A DNA stretch of 64,000 nt. It comes from Dehalococcoidia bacterium. Its GTDB lineage: Bacteria; Chloroflexota; Dehalococcoidia; Tepidiformales; Tepidiformaceae. The stretch is from the NCBI GenBank assembly GCA_020847985.1, contig JADLBC010000045.1, positions 1 through 64,000 on the forward strand, given 5' to 3'. Numbering within the stretch: the first letter of the stretch is position 1; every line of letters begins with the position of its first letter. Under the pieces are notes generated by a model. It had not been told where the DNA came from and did no database searches. It saw nothing but the letters and a program-made list of their open reading frames with translations. Below are positions 23,884 through 30,708 of the stretch, in pieces. Made by a program: the position numbers and the translations under genes.

Positions 23884-25734
23884 TCAGGCCAGGCATGCGA
23901 AAGTCAGCGTCCGCGTCGCCGTGAGCCCGGCGCTGTCCGTGACGGTGATGACCAGGCGGTGCGGTTCCGGGTCCACGCTTTGGCAGATGAGCCCGAACGC
24001 GCTGCTCGACCCGGCCCGCTGCTCGTCCGGCGTGAGGTGTCCGACCGCCCGCGAGTCGCGGAACGGTTCTTCCGTGCCGGTGTGCACCGCTTCCTCCACT
24101 GCCAGCGTCACCGTCGTGGCGTTGCCATCGGCGTCACGCCAGCGCAGGCGAATCACGGCACTCTCGCCCAGTCGCGCCGACGAGGGGCCCTCGACGGAGA
24201 GGATCTCGGGCGCCGTCACGGCCGTCGGCAGCGGATATGTCCGGAAGGAGTAGCTCTGCTCGCCCACGATGGCGCCGGCGTCGTTCCGGGCGATGGCGTG
24301 GTACCGGACGTCGGGCCCGTCGCGCGCAAGCACCGGCACGAACCGGCACGTCGTGTACTGCGTCGCAACGTATTCGTTGCTCCACTCCGGGCCTGTGACC
24401 GGCGCCGTCTGCTCGATCGTCACGAAGAACCGCGCCCCGATGGGCGTGCCCTTCCAGCAGATTTCGATCTCCCCCGGGGTTGGGTACGCGCCTCCGTTCG
24501 GCTCGAAGGCGAATGCCCGGGCGTCGGCGGTGGCCGCGGGCGTGGGCGGCTCCGGGGTTGCGGTGGCCGTTGGCGCTGGCGTCGCCGTGCGGGCCGGGGT
24601 TGCCGTCGCCGCGGGCGTTGGCGTTGGCGGCGGAGGGGTAGCGGCCGGCCCAGGGGTGGTGCTTTCGCCGCCCGTGCCGGCGCCAGTTGTCTTGCCGGGC
24701 TCCGGCGAAGGTGATGGTGGCGCCGGCGTGGGACTGACGCCGGGCACGGTGGCCGTCGGCGACGGCGAGGCATCGCCGCCCGTGCTTCTTGCCGTGGGCG
24801 GCGGCACGTTTGTGGTTGCGTCCCCGTCCGCCGCGCCGGCGCGCTCTTCGCCCCCGCGCCCGATGACGAGCCATCCTCCAACCGCCGCGACGCCAATCGC
24901 GACCGAACCAACCAGCAGCGCCAGGCGGATCGGCAGCCGCGGCGACGGGCCCCCGTGCGATGGCGGCACGCGCGAGCCATCGAGGGCCGCGAGCAGATCG
25001 GCGGCCGCCGGACGGGCTGCCCGCTCCTTTCGCAACATCCATCCCACGACTGTGCGGGCCTCCTGCGGAATGACATCGAGGTCCGGTTCTTCGCGGATGT
25101 GCTTGACCACGATCTCGGCCTGGCTCTCGCCGGTGAACGGCGGCCTGCCCGCGAGCAACTCGAACGCCACGCAGCCAAGGCCGTAGATGTCCGCCTCGGC
25201 GCTTGCCGTGCCCTCGGGCGCCATGTACGCGGGCGTGCCCATCGTCGTGCTCGCTCCCGTCAGCGCCGTAAGGTCCAACGCCTTCGCGATACCGAAGTCG
25301 GCGAGCTTCACTGTCCCGTCCGGTGCCACCAGCGCGTTCGATGGCTTGATGTCGCGGTGGATCACGCCGGCCGCGTGGACGGCCTGGAGCCCCGACGCCA
25401 GCTGCCGGATGACCGCCTTCGCCTCGGGCCACGGCATGGCGCCGCGCTCACGGAGCACGCCCTGGAGCGACGGGCCGTCGACGTGCTCCATCACCATGTA
25501 CGGCCGGCCGTCGCGAATCCCAAATCCGATAGTCCGCACCACGTGTGGCGAATCGATCCGCTGCGTCACATCGACTTCACGCTCGAACCGCTGCACGAAG
25601 TAGGGGTCGTCCGCGAACTGTTCGTGGAGGATTTTGAGCGCCACCGTGGCGCCCGTCGCGGTGTTGCGGGCGCGCCACACCGTCCCCATGCCGCCCCGTC
25701 CCACCCGCTCAAGCAGCTCAAACCGGTCGCTCAC
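23884..25734 (-). CDS. Transmembrane receptor Ser/Thr protein kinase
   Basis: A 616-residue PknB-type kinase. The kinase domain (4-250) has Gly loop GRGGMG (12-17), Lys34, HRDIKPSN (126-133), DFG (146-148) and APE (172-174), so it looks active. One membrane helix (about 270-291) is followed by a Pro/Thr/Ala-rich wall-spanning linker (305-405) and an external part with two beta-sandwich-like segments and scattered Cys. GTG start at 25734. It stands alone, tail to tail with tRNA-Gly, but shares its upstream direct repeat with the signalling island at 44-57 kb. Confidence 0.93.
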   Translation of the reverse strand: MSDRFELLERVGRGGMGTVWRARNTATGATVALKILHEQFADDPYFVQRFEREVDVTQRIDSPHVVRTIGFGIRDGRPYMVMEHVDGPSLQGVLRERGAMPWPEAKAVIRQLASGLQAVHAAGVIHRDIKPSNALVAPDGTVKLADFGIAKALDLTALTGASTTMGTPAYMAPEGTASAEADIYGLGCVAFELLAGRPPFTGESQAEIVVKHIREEPDLDVIPQEARTVVGWMLRKERAARPAAADLLAALDGSRVPPSHGGPSPRLPIRLALLVGSVAIGVAAVGGWLVIGRGGEERAGAADGDATTNVPPPTARSTGGDASPSPTATVPGVSPTPAPPSPSPEPGKTTGAGTGGESTTPGPAATPPPPTPTPAATATPARTATPAPTATATPEPPTPAATADARAFAFEPNGGAYPTPGEIEICWKGTPIGARFFVTIEQTAPVTGPEWSNEYVATQYTTCRFVPVLARDGPDVRYHAIARNDAGAIVGEQSYSFRTYPLPTAVTAPEILSVEGPSSARLGESAVIRLRWRDADGNATTVTLAVEEAVHTGTEEPFRDSRAVGHLTPDEQRAGSSSAFGLICQSVDPEPHRLVITVTDSAGLTATRTLTFACLA

Positions 25735-25796
25735 CCGCGCGACCCGGCATGGGCCGTCCCGGCCCGGCGAAAGCTGGCACGGCGATTCACCCGACG

Positions 25797-25852
25797 AGTC
25801 TAGGCGTCACAACGCGGACATCGTGGTCAGCTCGAGGACAACTTCTGGACAG
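25797..25852 (-). promoter_or_regulatory. Direct-repeat promoter of the receptor kinase gene (YTGTCC-N5-YTGTCC)
   Basis: On the minus strand CTGTCC-AGAAG-TTGTCC (25852-25836), two hexamers 11 bp apart, then exactly 33 nt to TAGACT (25802-25797), a -10-like hexamer also used at 14471. The kinase GTG lies 62 nt further. No good -35 is present at the usual distance. The same arrangement occurs at 51887-51943 and 57136-57191. Confidence 0.6.
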
Positions 25853-25909
25853 TCCGCCCTGGGGCGCCCGCCATTGACGCGCGCCCCCCGCGATTCCAAG
25901 AATGGCTTT

Positions 25910-26308
25910 GTGGCAGCCTACGGCGACCTCGTGATGGAGCATTTCCAGAACCCGCGCAACGCGGGTGAGCTACCCGATCCCGACGGCGAGGCTTCGAAGT
26001 CTAACCCTGTCTGCGGTGACCGCATGCGCGTCATGATCCGCGTCGAGGACGGCCGCATCGCCGAGGTCCGCTGGCAAACCCGGGGCTGCCCGCCCGCCAT
26101 CGCCACCAGCTCCTTCGCCAGCGAGATGGTGACCGGCTGGACCCTCGACCAGGTGGACGCGCTCACCCGCGAAGCCATCGCCGAGGGCATTGGTGGTCTC
26201 CCGCGCGACAAAGTGCACTGCAGCGTGCTCGCCGCGGACGTCCTTCGCGCCGCCGTGGCCGATTTCCGGACAAAGGCGCGGACGCCCGGGGATCAGGGTT
26301 CGCCTTAA
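25910..26308 (+). CDS. IscU/NifU-type iron-sulphur cluster scaffold
   Basis: A 132-residue U-type scaffold: YGDLVMEHFQNPRNAGELPD at the N-terminus and three conserved cysteines, in NPVCGD, RGCPPAIATSS and VHCSVLAADVL. Clusters are assembled on these Cys and passed to apo-proteins. The GTG at 25910 gives the family N-terminus; an ATG at 25934 is possible. No cysteine desulphurase gene is adjacent. Confidence 0.88.
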   Translation: MAAYGDLVMEHFQNPRNAGELPDPDGEASKSNPVCGDRMRVMIRVEDGRIAEVRWQTRGCPPAIATSSFASEMVTGWTLDQVDALTREAIAEGIGGLPRDKVHCSVLAADVLRAAVADFRTKARTPGDQGSP

Positions 26309-26371
26309 CGAATCGGGCGGGTATGATCCGCGACGGCGCGAACGCGCACAGGCCGAACGACCGGAGAATCC

Positions 26372-26602
26372 ATGCTCGCCATCCTGCCCTTCCTGATGAG
26401 TGCCAACGACGCAGGCGTGATCTGCCTGGTCATCTTCCTCGCGTCCAACATCATCTTCGGTATCCCCGTGCTCTCCACGCGCGGCACCACCCAGCTCATG
26501 TGGGCCGGGATCGTCGGCTTCGTCCTCTTTGTCGAAGTCGTCGCGATGATCACCTTCGTCGCCCTCATCAGCAACGGTACGATTAGCCCGTCCTTCAGCT
26601 GA
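26372..26602 (+). CDS. Small two-helix membrane protein (76 aa)
   Basis: Two hydrophobic segments are visible, VICLVIFLASNIIFGIPVL and AGIVGFVLFVEVVAMITFVA, joined by a short polar turn (STRGTTQ). The ATG has GGAGAATCC upstream, and a -10-like TATGAT lies at 26322-26327, so it has its own short transcript ending at the hairpin at 26627. No family recognised. Confidence 0.7.
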   Translation: MLAILPFLMSANDAGVICLVIFLASNIIFGIPVLSTRGTTQLMWAGIVGFVLFVEVVAMITFVALISNGTISPSFS

Positions 26603-26626
26603 CCGGGCGCATCCTTCGAACACGAC

Positions 26627-26659
26627 GAGAGGCGGGAGCCGTCATGGCTTCCGCCTCTC
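26627..26659. terminator. Terminator hairpin between convergent small genes
   Basis: GAGAGGCGGGAGCC-GTCAT-GGCTTCCGCCTCTC, a 14-bp stem with one G-U pair, 25 nt after the 26372 gene and 21 nt from the stop of the minus-strand HTH gene. Probably bidirectional. Confidence 0.65.
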
Positions 26660-26679
26660 CGCGTTTCGAGCACCCGGTT

Positions 26680-26898
26680 CTAGAGCAGGCGGCGAATCGG
26701 CTTGCGCCCCGGCCGCGGGTCGTAGTTGCTCTTGAACATCTCCAGCTTGTCCCGCTCGATCAGGTACTTCCCGGCAAAGAGCGTCGCCGGGATTTTCTTC
26801 TGCTTGATCAGGCGGCGAAGGCTCTGCGGGTGAATCGCGAGTTCGCGCGCCGCCTCGACCAGGTCGAGGTAGTTATCGAATGGGGTGATGACCGCCAC
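26680..26898 (-). CDS. Excisionase-like helix-turn-helix DNA-binding protein (72 aa)
   Basis: A MerR/excisionase-type winged HTH: YLDLVEAARELAIHPQSLRR, then LIKQKKIPATLFAGKYLIER and a basic tail (RPGRKPIRRLL). The GTG at 26898 is favoured because AAGGAG lies eight bases upstream; the extra 13 residues of a longer frame are Gly/Pro/Arg-rich. There is no integrase or phage gene nearby, so this is likely a stand-alone regulator. Confidence 0.8.
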   Translation of the reverse strand: MAVITPFDNYLDLVEAARELAIHPQSLRRLIKQKKIPATLFAGKYLIERDKLEMFKSNYDPRPGRKPIRRLL

Positions 26899-27001
26899 TG
26901 TGCTGGCTCCTTCCCCGGGTCGAGGCCGGGCGCCCACCGGCGGCGCAAACGCTCACCCGCATAGGCAGTAGCAGACGGTAGCAAACCGCCCCAGTTATTG
27001 T

Positions 27002-28201
27002 CTACACCCCTGAGCAGTTTTCGACCGCCGCCGTTCGACCCTTCAACGGTGGCTCCACCCGCCGCGCGATGAACACCGTCCGCGCGCCGCGCAACGTCGT
27101 GCAGAGCAGCGTCACGGGGTCGCCCTCGGGCCGTCCGAGCATTCGCAGCAGCTCTTCCGGCTCGACCGGGAACGCCCGCCTGCGCACCTCCGCCGGCCGC
27201 CATCCGCGCTCCCGGAGCCGCTGCCGCAGCCGCGCAACGCCGAACGGGATCACCTCCAGCACCGCGAACGTCGCCGCCATCGGATGGAACGCCGTCTCCG
27301 GCGCCGTGAGATATGCCACCTGCTCGTCCATCAGCCGCGCGCCCAGGAGCGCGCCGAGGTGCCGCACCAGCCCCGCGCGGGTCACGCAGGACTCGGGGTC
27401 GAACACCACGGCGCCGGGCGGGACGGGCTCGCCCGCGCACTCCGCCGCATCGCTCGTGAGTTCCACATCGCCGGGGAGGAGCACCGCACGGCGCAGCCCC
27501 CCACGGGAGCCTTCGCCGAACCAGAGCGCCGCCTCCCGCATCGACCGCCCGAGCTGGACGAACTCGGCCTCGGCCGCGTCCGGGATGTGCCGGTCCTCGA
27601 TCCCCGGCGCCGTTTTCAGCACCGCCACGCGCGCCTCTTCCGCGAGCGTGACGGCGGTGTGCCACGGCGGCGAAAACGCACCGGGGTCGAACCGGCGCGG
27701 CCCGCCTTCACGCCGCGAGGGATCGAGAACCACCGCCGCGCCGCCGACCGCGAACGGGGGATGCCCGGCATCGCCGCTCGCGACCAGGGCCCCCGGCACG
27801 TTCGCCGCCGCCAGGATCGCGGTCACGGGGTCGCGTTCGAGGCCCGCGGCCCGCGCGACGAGCGCCGCGACCGGTCGCAGGTCGCCCCCGAGCCCGCAGG
27901 TCAGGTCTACCACCGGCAATCCCGCTCCCGCGAGCCTCGCCGCGCGCCGCGCCGCCACGACCGGGTGCGTCATCATCTCGAGGCCGTGGGTGGTCAGCAG
28001 CACGCCCTCGATGCCGCGGCCCGCCGCCCGCGCTCGCAGGCTCAGTTGCTCCGCCAGTGCCGATGCCTCCGCCGGCGGGTACGCCTTTCGCAATTCGGTG
28101 GCGAGGCGGAGCGGGTCGCGCGCATCCAGCGATGCCGGCACCGCCGCGAGCGCTTCCCGGCCGGCCGCCGAAACCAGGTAGCGCGCGCGTGCGATATCCA
28201 T
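27002..28201 (-). CDS. Class I SAM-dependent methyltransferase with THUMP-like domain
   Basis: A 399-residue protein. The helical N-terminus is followed by a Rossmann methyltransferase with PVVDLTCGLGGDLRPVAALV (SAM motif I), an acidic motif GLERDP, and VLDPSRREGGPRR. The C-terminal part (about 290-395) has the THUMP-like pattern ending in TTLRGARTVFIARRV. Relatives are annotated as THUMP-like methyltransferases, inferred RNA methylases; the target base is unknown. Monocistronic and divergent from the HAD gene. Confidence 0.85.
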   Translation of the reverse strand: MDIARARYLVSAAGREALAAVPASLDARDPLRLATELRKAYPPAEASALAEQLSLRARAAGRGIEGVLLTTHGLEMMTHPVVAARRAARLAGAGLPVVDLTCGLGGDLRPVAALVARAAGLERDPVTAILAAANVPGALVASGDAGHPPFAVGGAAVVLDPSRREGGPRRFDPGAFSPPWHTAVTLAEEARVAVLKTAPGIEDRHIPDAAEAEFVQLGRSMREAALWFGEGSRGGLRRAVLLPGDVELTSDAAECAGEPVPPGAVVFDPESCVTRAGLVRHLGALLGARLMDEQVAYLTAPETAFHPMAATFAVLEVIPFGVARLRQRLRERGWRPAEVRRRAFPVEPEELLRMLGRPEGDPVTLLCTTLRGARTVFIARRVEPPLKGRTAAVENCSGV

Positions 28202-28263
28202 CGCGGGTCAGTGTACGAGGGACCGGTTTCGCCGCACGGGCCGCCGTTGCGTACGCTGGTCCC

Positions 28264-28953
28264 GTGGCCGCCATCCTCTGCCTCGATTTCGATGACACCG
28301 TCGTGCTGGAAAACCTCACCCACGCGGTTCTCGAACGCTTCGCCGAACCGGGCTGGCGCGACTTCGAACGCCAGTACCACGACGGCCGCCTCTCGGTGGA
28401 GGAGTTCAACATCGCCGCCCTCGACCTCGTTCCGATCGACGTCAGCCCGGAGGACATCGCGGCGTTCGCTCGCGCCACCGCTCACCCGCGCGCCGGCATC
28501 GTCGAACTCGCCGACTGGGCGCACTGGAACGGCTGGCTGCTCACGGTGGTCAGCAACGGCTTCGACCTTGCCGTCGACCCCGTGCTTGATGACCTCGGGC
28601 TCGACCGCATCGCGCGCCATCGCGGGCGCACGGCGCGGACCTACCGCTGGCGGGCACGCTATGTCAGCCCCCGGGGCATCGAGGTGCGCGAAGGGTTCAA
28701 GCTTTCGTACGCGGCCGCCTTCCGTGCGAACGGCGACTTCGTGGCGTACTGCGGCGATGGTGCATCCGATGTCGAAGCCGCCCGGCTCGCCCCGGTCGTC
28801 TTCGCTCGCGACACGCTCCTCGCCCGGCTCGATGGCGGTCACCCCCGGGTCTACCCCTTCGAGACCTTCCACGATGTCATCGCCGTGCTCGAACGTGAGG
28901 CCGCGGGCTGGCTGACCGCCTTCGAGCACGGGCACGATCACGAAGGCGCCTGA
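28264..28953 (+). CDS. HAD-family phosphatase (MtnX/PSP-like)
   Basis: A 229-residue HAD hydrolase: motif I LCLDFDDTVV (nucleophile Asp), motif II TVVSNGFDLAV, motif III Lys in GFKLSYAAAF, motif IV YCGDGASDVEAA. This resembles the 2-hydroxy-3-keto-5-methylthiopentenyl-1-phosphate phosphatase and phosphoserine phosphatase branch. GTG start at 28264 directly before the first strand. Its 3' end overlaps the convergent small Cys-rich gene by 16 nt. Confidence 0.85.
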   Translation: MAAILCLDFDDTVVLENLTHAVLERFAEPGWRDFERQYHDGRLSVEEFNIAALDLVPIDVSPEDIAAFARATAHPRAGIVELADWAHWNGWLLTVVSNGFDLAVDPVLDDLGLDRIARHRGRTARTYRWRARYVSPRGIEVREGFKLSYAAAFRANGDFVAYCGDGASDVEAARLAPVVFARDTLLARLDGGHPRVYPFETFHDVIAVLEREAAGWLTAFEHGHDHEGA

Positions 28954-29129
28954 ACTTCCTCGAATCCCTCGCACCGGAGCACCGGCAGCGCCGGGTACTT
29001 GCGAAAGCGCGGGTCGGCCGCCGCCAGCGCGCACAACCAGAACGTCGACCCGCGCGCGCTGCGGACCGTCCTCGCGTGGGTGCAGGCGGCGCAGAGGCCA
29101 ATCCTCGGGCCGGGGCCGCTGCGCTCCAT
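28938..29129 (-). CDS. Small conserved cysteine-containing protein (63 aa)
   Basis: The sequence reads RIGLCAACTHARTVRSARGS, then TFWLCALAAADPRFRKYPAL and PVLRCEGFEEV. The Cys-x2-Cys...Cys...Cys pattern with the RSxRGSxFxLC core matches, from memory, a small uncharacterised family common in Actinobacteria and Chloroflexota, likely zinc-binding. The four Cys and the short length support a real gene despite the overlap with the HAD gene. Function unknown. Confidence 0.7.
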   Translation of the reverse strand: MERSGPGPRIGLCAACTHARTVRSARGSTFWLCALAAADPRFRKYPALPVLRCEGFEEVQAPS

Positions 29130-29184
29130 GCCGCGACTATAGCGGGGCGACCATTGAAGCACGCCCGATATACTGGATCCCTCT

Positions 29185-30243
29185 ATGACAGCTTCCGCCG
29201 CATCCCCTGACGCTCTCCGGGAGGAGGCGCTCGCCGCGCTTTCTGAAGCCACGGACGAACCGGCGCTCGAACGCTGGCGGGCCGGCTGGCTCGGCCGCCA
29301 GGACGGGCGCGTGACCCTCCTCCTGCGCGCTGTGCGCGAGCAGCCGCCGGAGCAGCGCGCTGCCTTCGGCCAGGCGGCGAATGCGGTCAAGCAGACCCTC
29401 GAAGCCGCGCTCGCCGAACGCCAGGAGAGCCTGAAACAGGCGGCCCTGAAAGCCCTTAGCACGACCGCCGCCCTGGACGTGACACTCCCCGGCCGGCCCC
29501 AGGCCATCGGCCGCCTCCACCCCGTTACCCAGACCCTCCGGGATTGCATCAAGGCGTTCCAGGAGATGGGTTTCCGCGTCGCCGAAGGCCCCGAAGTCGA
29601 ATGGAGCGCCTACAACTTCGACGCCATGCGCAGTCCCGAGGACCACCCGGCGCGCGACATGTGGGACACGATCTGGGTCGATACGCTGCTCAACGGCGAA
29701 CGGAAGATGCTCCTGCGGACGCACACTTCGCCGAACCAGGCCCGCGTCATGGAGCGCACGCCCGAGCCGCCGGTGCGCGTCATCGTCCCCGGCAAGTGCT
29801 ACCGCCAGGAGGCGACCGACGCCACCCACGAGTGGATGCTCACCCAGATCGAAGGTCTCGCCGTCGATGAAGGCGTGCGCATGAGTGACCTCAAGGGCGT
29901 CCTCTACGAATTCGCCCGCAAGATGTTCGGGCAGGACCGCAAGGTCATCTTCCACCACAGCTACTTCCCCTTCGTGGAGCCGGGCGTCGAAATGGCCATG
30001 GACTGTTTCATCTGCCGGGGTTCCGGCGCCGAATGCCGCACCTGCCACGGCACCGGCTGGATCGAAATCCTCGGCGCCGGCATGGTCCACCCCGAGATCA
30101 TCGAAAACGCCGGCTACGATTCCTCGAAAGTCACCGGCTTCGCCTTCGGCCTCGGCGTCGAGCGCGTCGCCCTCCTGCGCTGGGGCATCGAAGACATCCG
30201 CCACTTCTACGCGAACGACCTCCGCTTCCTGGGGCAGTTTTAG
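29185..30243 (+). CDS. pheS: Phenylalanyl-tRNA synthetase alpha subunit
   Basis: A 352-residue PheS: coiled-coil N-terminus (about 1-85) and catalytic class II core with motif 2 region VIVPGKCYRQEATDATHEWM and motif 3 VTGFAFGLGVERVALLRWGI. Phe is activated here and tRNA-Phe is charged in the alpha2-beta2 enzyme. A -10-like TATACT (29169-29174) lies only 10 nt before the ATG and no ribosome-binding site is visible, so the mRNA may be nearly leaderless. pheT follows after an inserted gene. Confidence 0.97.
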   Translation: MTASAASPDALREEALAALSEATDEPALERWRAGWLGRQDGRVTLLLRAVREQPPEQRAAFGQAANAVKQTLEAALAERQESLKQAALKALSTTAALDVTLPGRPQAIGRLHPVTQTLRDCIKAFQEMGFRVAEGPEVEWSAYNFDAMRSPEDHPARDMWDTIWVDTLLNGERKMLLRTHTSPNQARVMERTPEPPVRVIVPGKCYRQEATDATHEWMLTQIEGLAVDEGVRMSDLKGVLYEFARKMFGQDRKVIFHHSYFPFVEPGVEMAMDCFICRGSGAECRTCHGTGWIEILGAGMVHPEIIENAGYDSSKVTGFAFGLGVERVALLRWGIEDIRHFYANDLRFLGQF

Positions 30244-30246
30244 CCA

Positions 30247-30264
30247 GCTGTTAGCCGTTGGCTA
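30247..30264 (+). repeat. Left imperfect inverted repeat flanking the four-helix-bundle gene
   Basis: GCTGTTAGCCGTTGGCTA, 3 nt after the pheS stop. It matches the reverse complement of 30679-30696 at 16 of 18 positions. The flanks (TAGCC, GGCTACTGGCCACTAGC) continue the same GCC/GGC-rich short-repeat character. Confidence 0.7.
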
Positions 30265-30318
30265 CTGGCCACTAGCGGGGCAACCCCGTCGCGCGACGGG
30301 ACAGGAAAGAGGGTACCG

Positions 30319-30678
30319 GTGCGACCGTTCCAGGAACTGGTGGTCTGGCAGAAGGCGCACCAACTTGCGCTCGCCGTGTACCACGCTTCCGGTGGTTTCC
30401 CGACCGACGAGCGCTTCGGACTCACGAGCCAGGTACGCCGGTCCGCGGTCTCGATTCCCGCGAACATCGCCGAGGGGTCCGCACGCCCCGGGGAGACTGA
30501 ATTCCGGCGATTCCTGGGGATCGCGCTCGGCTCAGCCACCGAACTCGAATACCATCTGATCCTGTCGAAGGACCTGGGCTACATCTCGCACGAAACGCAC
30601 GAGCGCCTCGACACCTCTCTGGCCGAAGTCAAGCGCATGCTCGTCTCCTTCATCCGCCGACTCCAGGTCGGACCCTAA
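30319..30678 (+). CDS. Four-helix-bundle protein (S23/IVP, bAvd-like family)
   Basis: A 119-residue protein with the full family signature: FQELVVWQKAHQLALAVYHA, then FGLTSQVRRSAVSIPANIAE (GSAR) and FRRFLGIALGSATELEYHLI. Members are found as intervening genes in 23S rRNA and as relatives of the DGR accessory protein Avd. The function of stand-alone copies is unknown. GTG start with GAAAGAGGG upstream. It sits between pheS and pheT and is bounded on both sides by inverted repeats, which suggests insertion as a unit. Confidence 0.92.
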   Translation: MRPFQELVVWQKAHQLALAVYHASGGFPTDERFGLTSQVRRSAVSIPANIAEGSARPGETEFRRFLGIALGSATELEYHLILSKDLGYISHETHERLDTSLAEVKRMLVSFIRRLQVGP

Positions 30679-30696
30679 TAGCCAACAGCCAACAGC
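30679..30696 (+). repeat. Right imperfect inverted repeat flanking the four-helix-bundle gene
   Basis: TAGCCAACAGCCAACAGC starts directly after the stop codon of the four-helix-bundle gene. It runs into AGGAG, which serves as the ribosome-binding site of pheT, so the element end and pheT initiation are joined. Confidence 0.7.
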
Positions 30697-30708
30697 CAGG
30701 AGCTTCTT

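Noticed and set aside
23794..23884. tRNA-Gly as an attachment site for an island carrying the receptor kinase
   Set aside because: No copy of the tRNA 3' end or integrase gene was found downstream.
26680..26898. Excisionase-like gene as evidence of a prophage or integrative element
   Set aside because: No integrase, attachment repeats or phage genes nearby; flanking genes are ordinary chromosomal ones.
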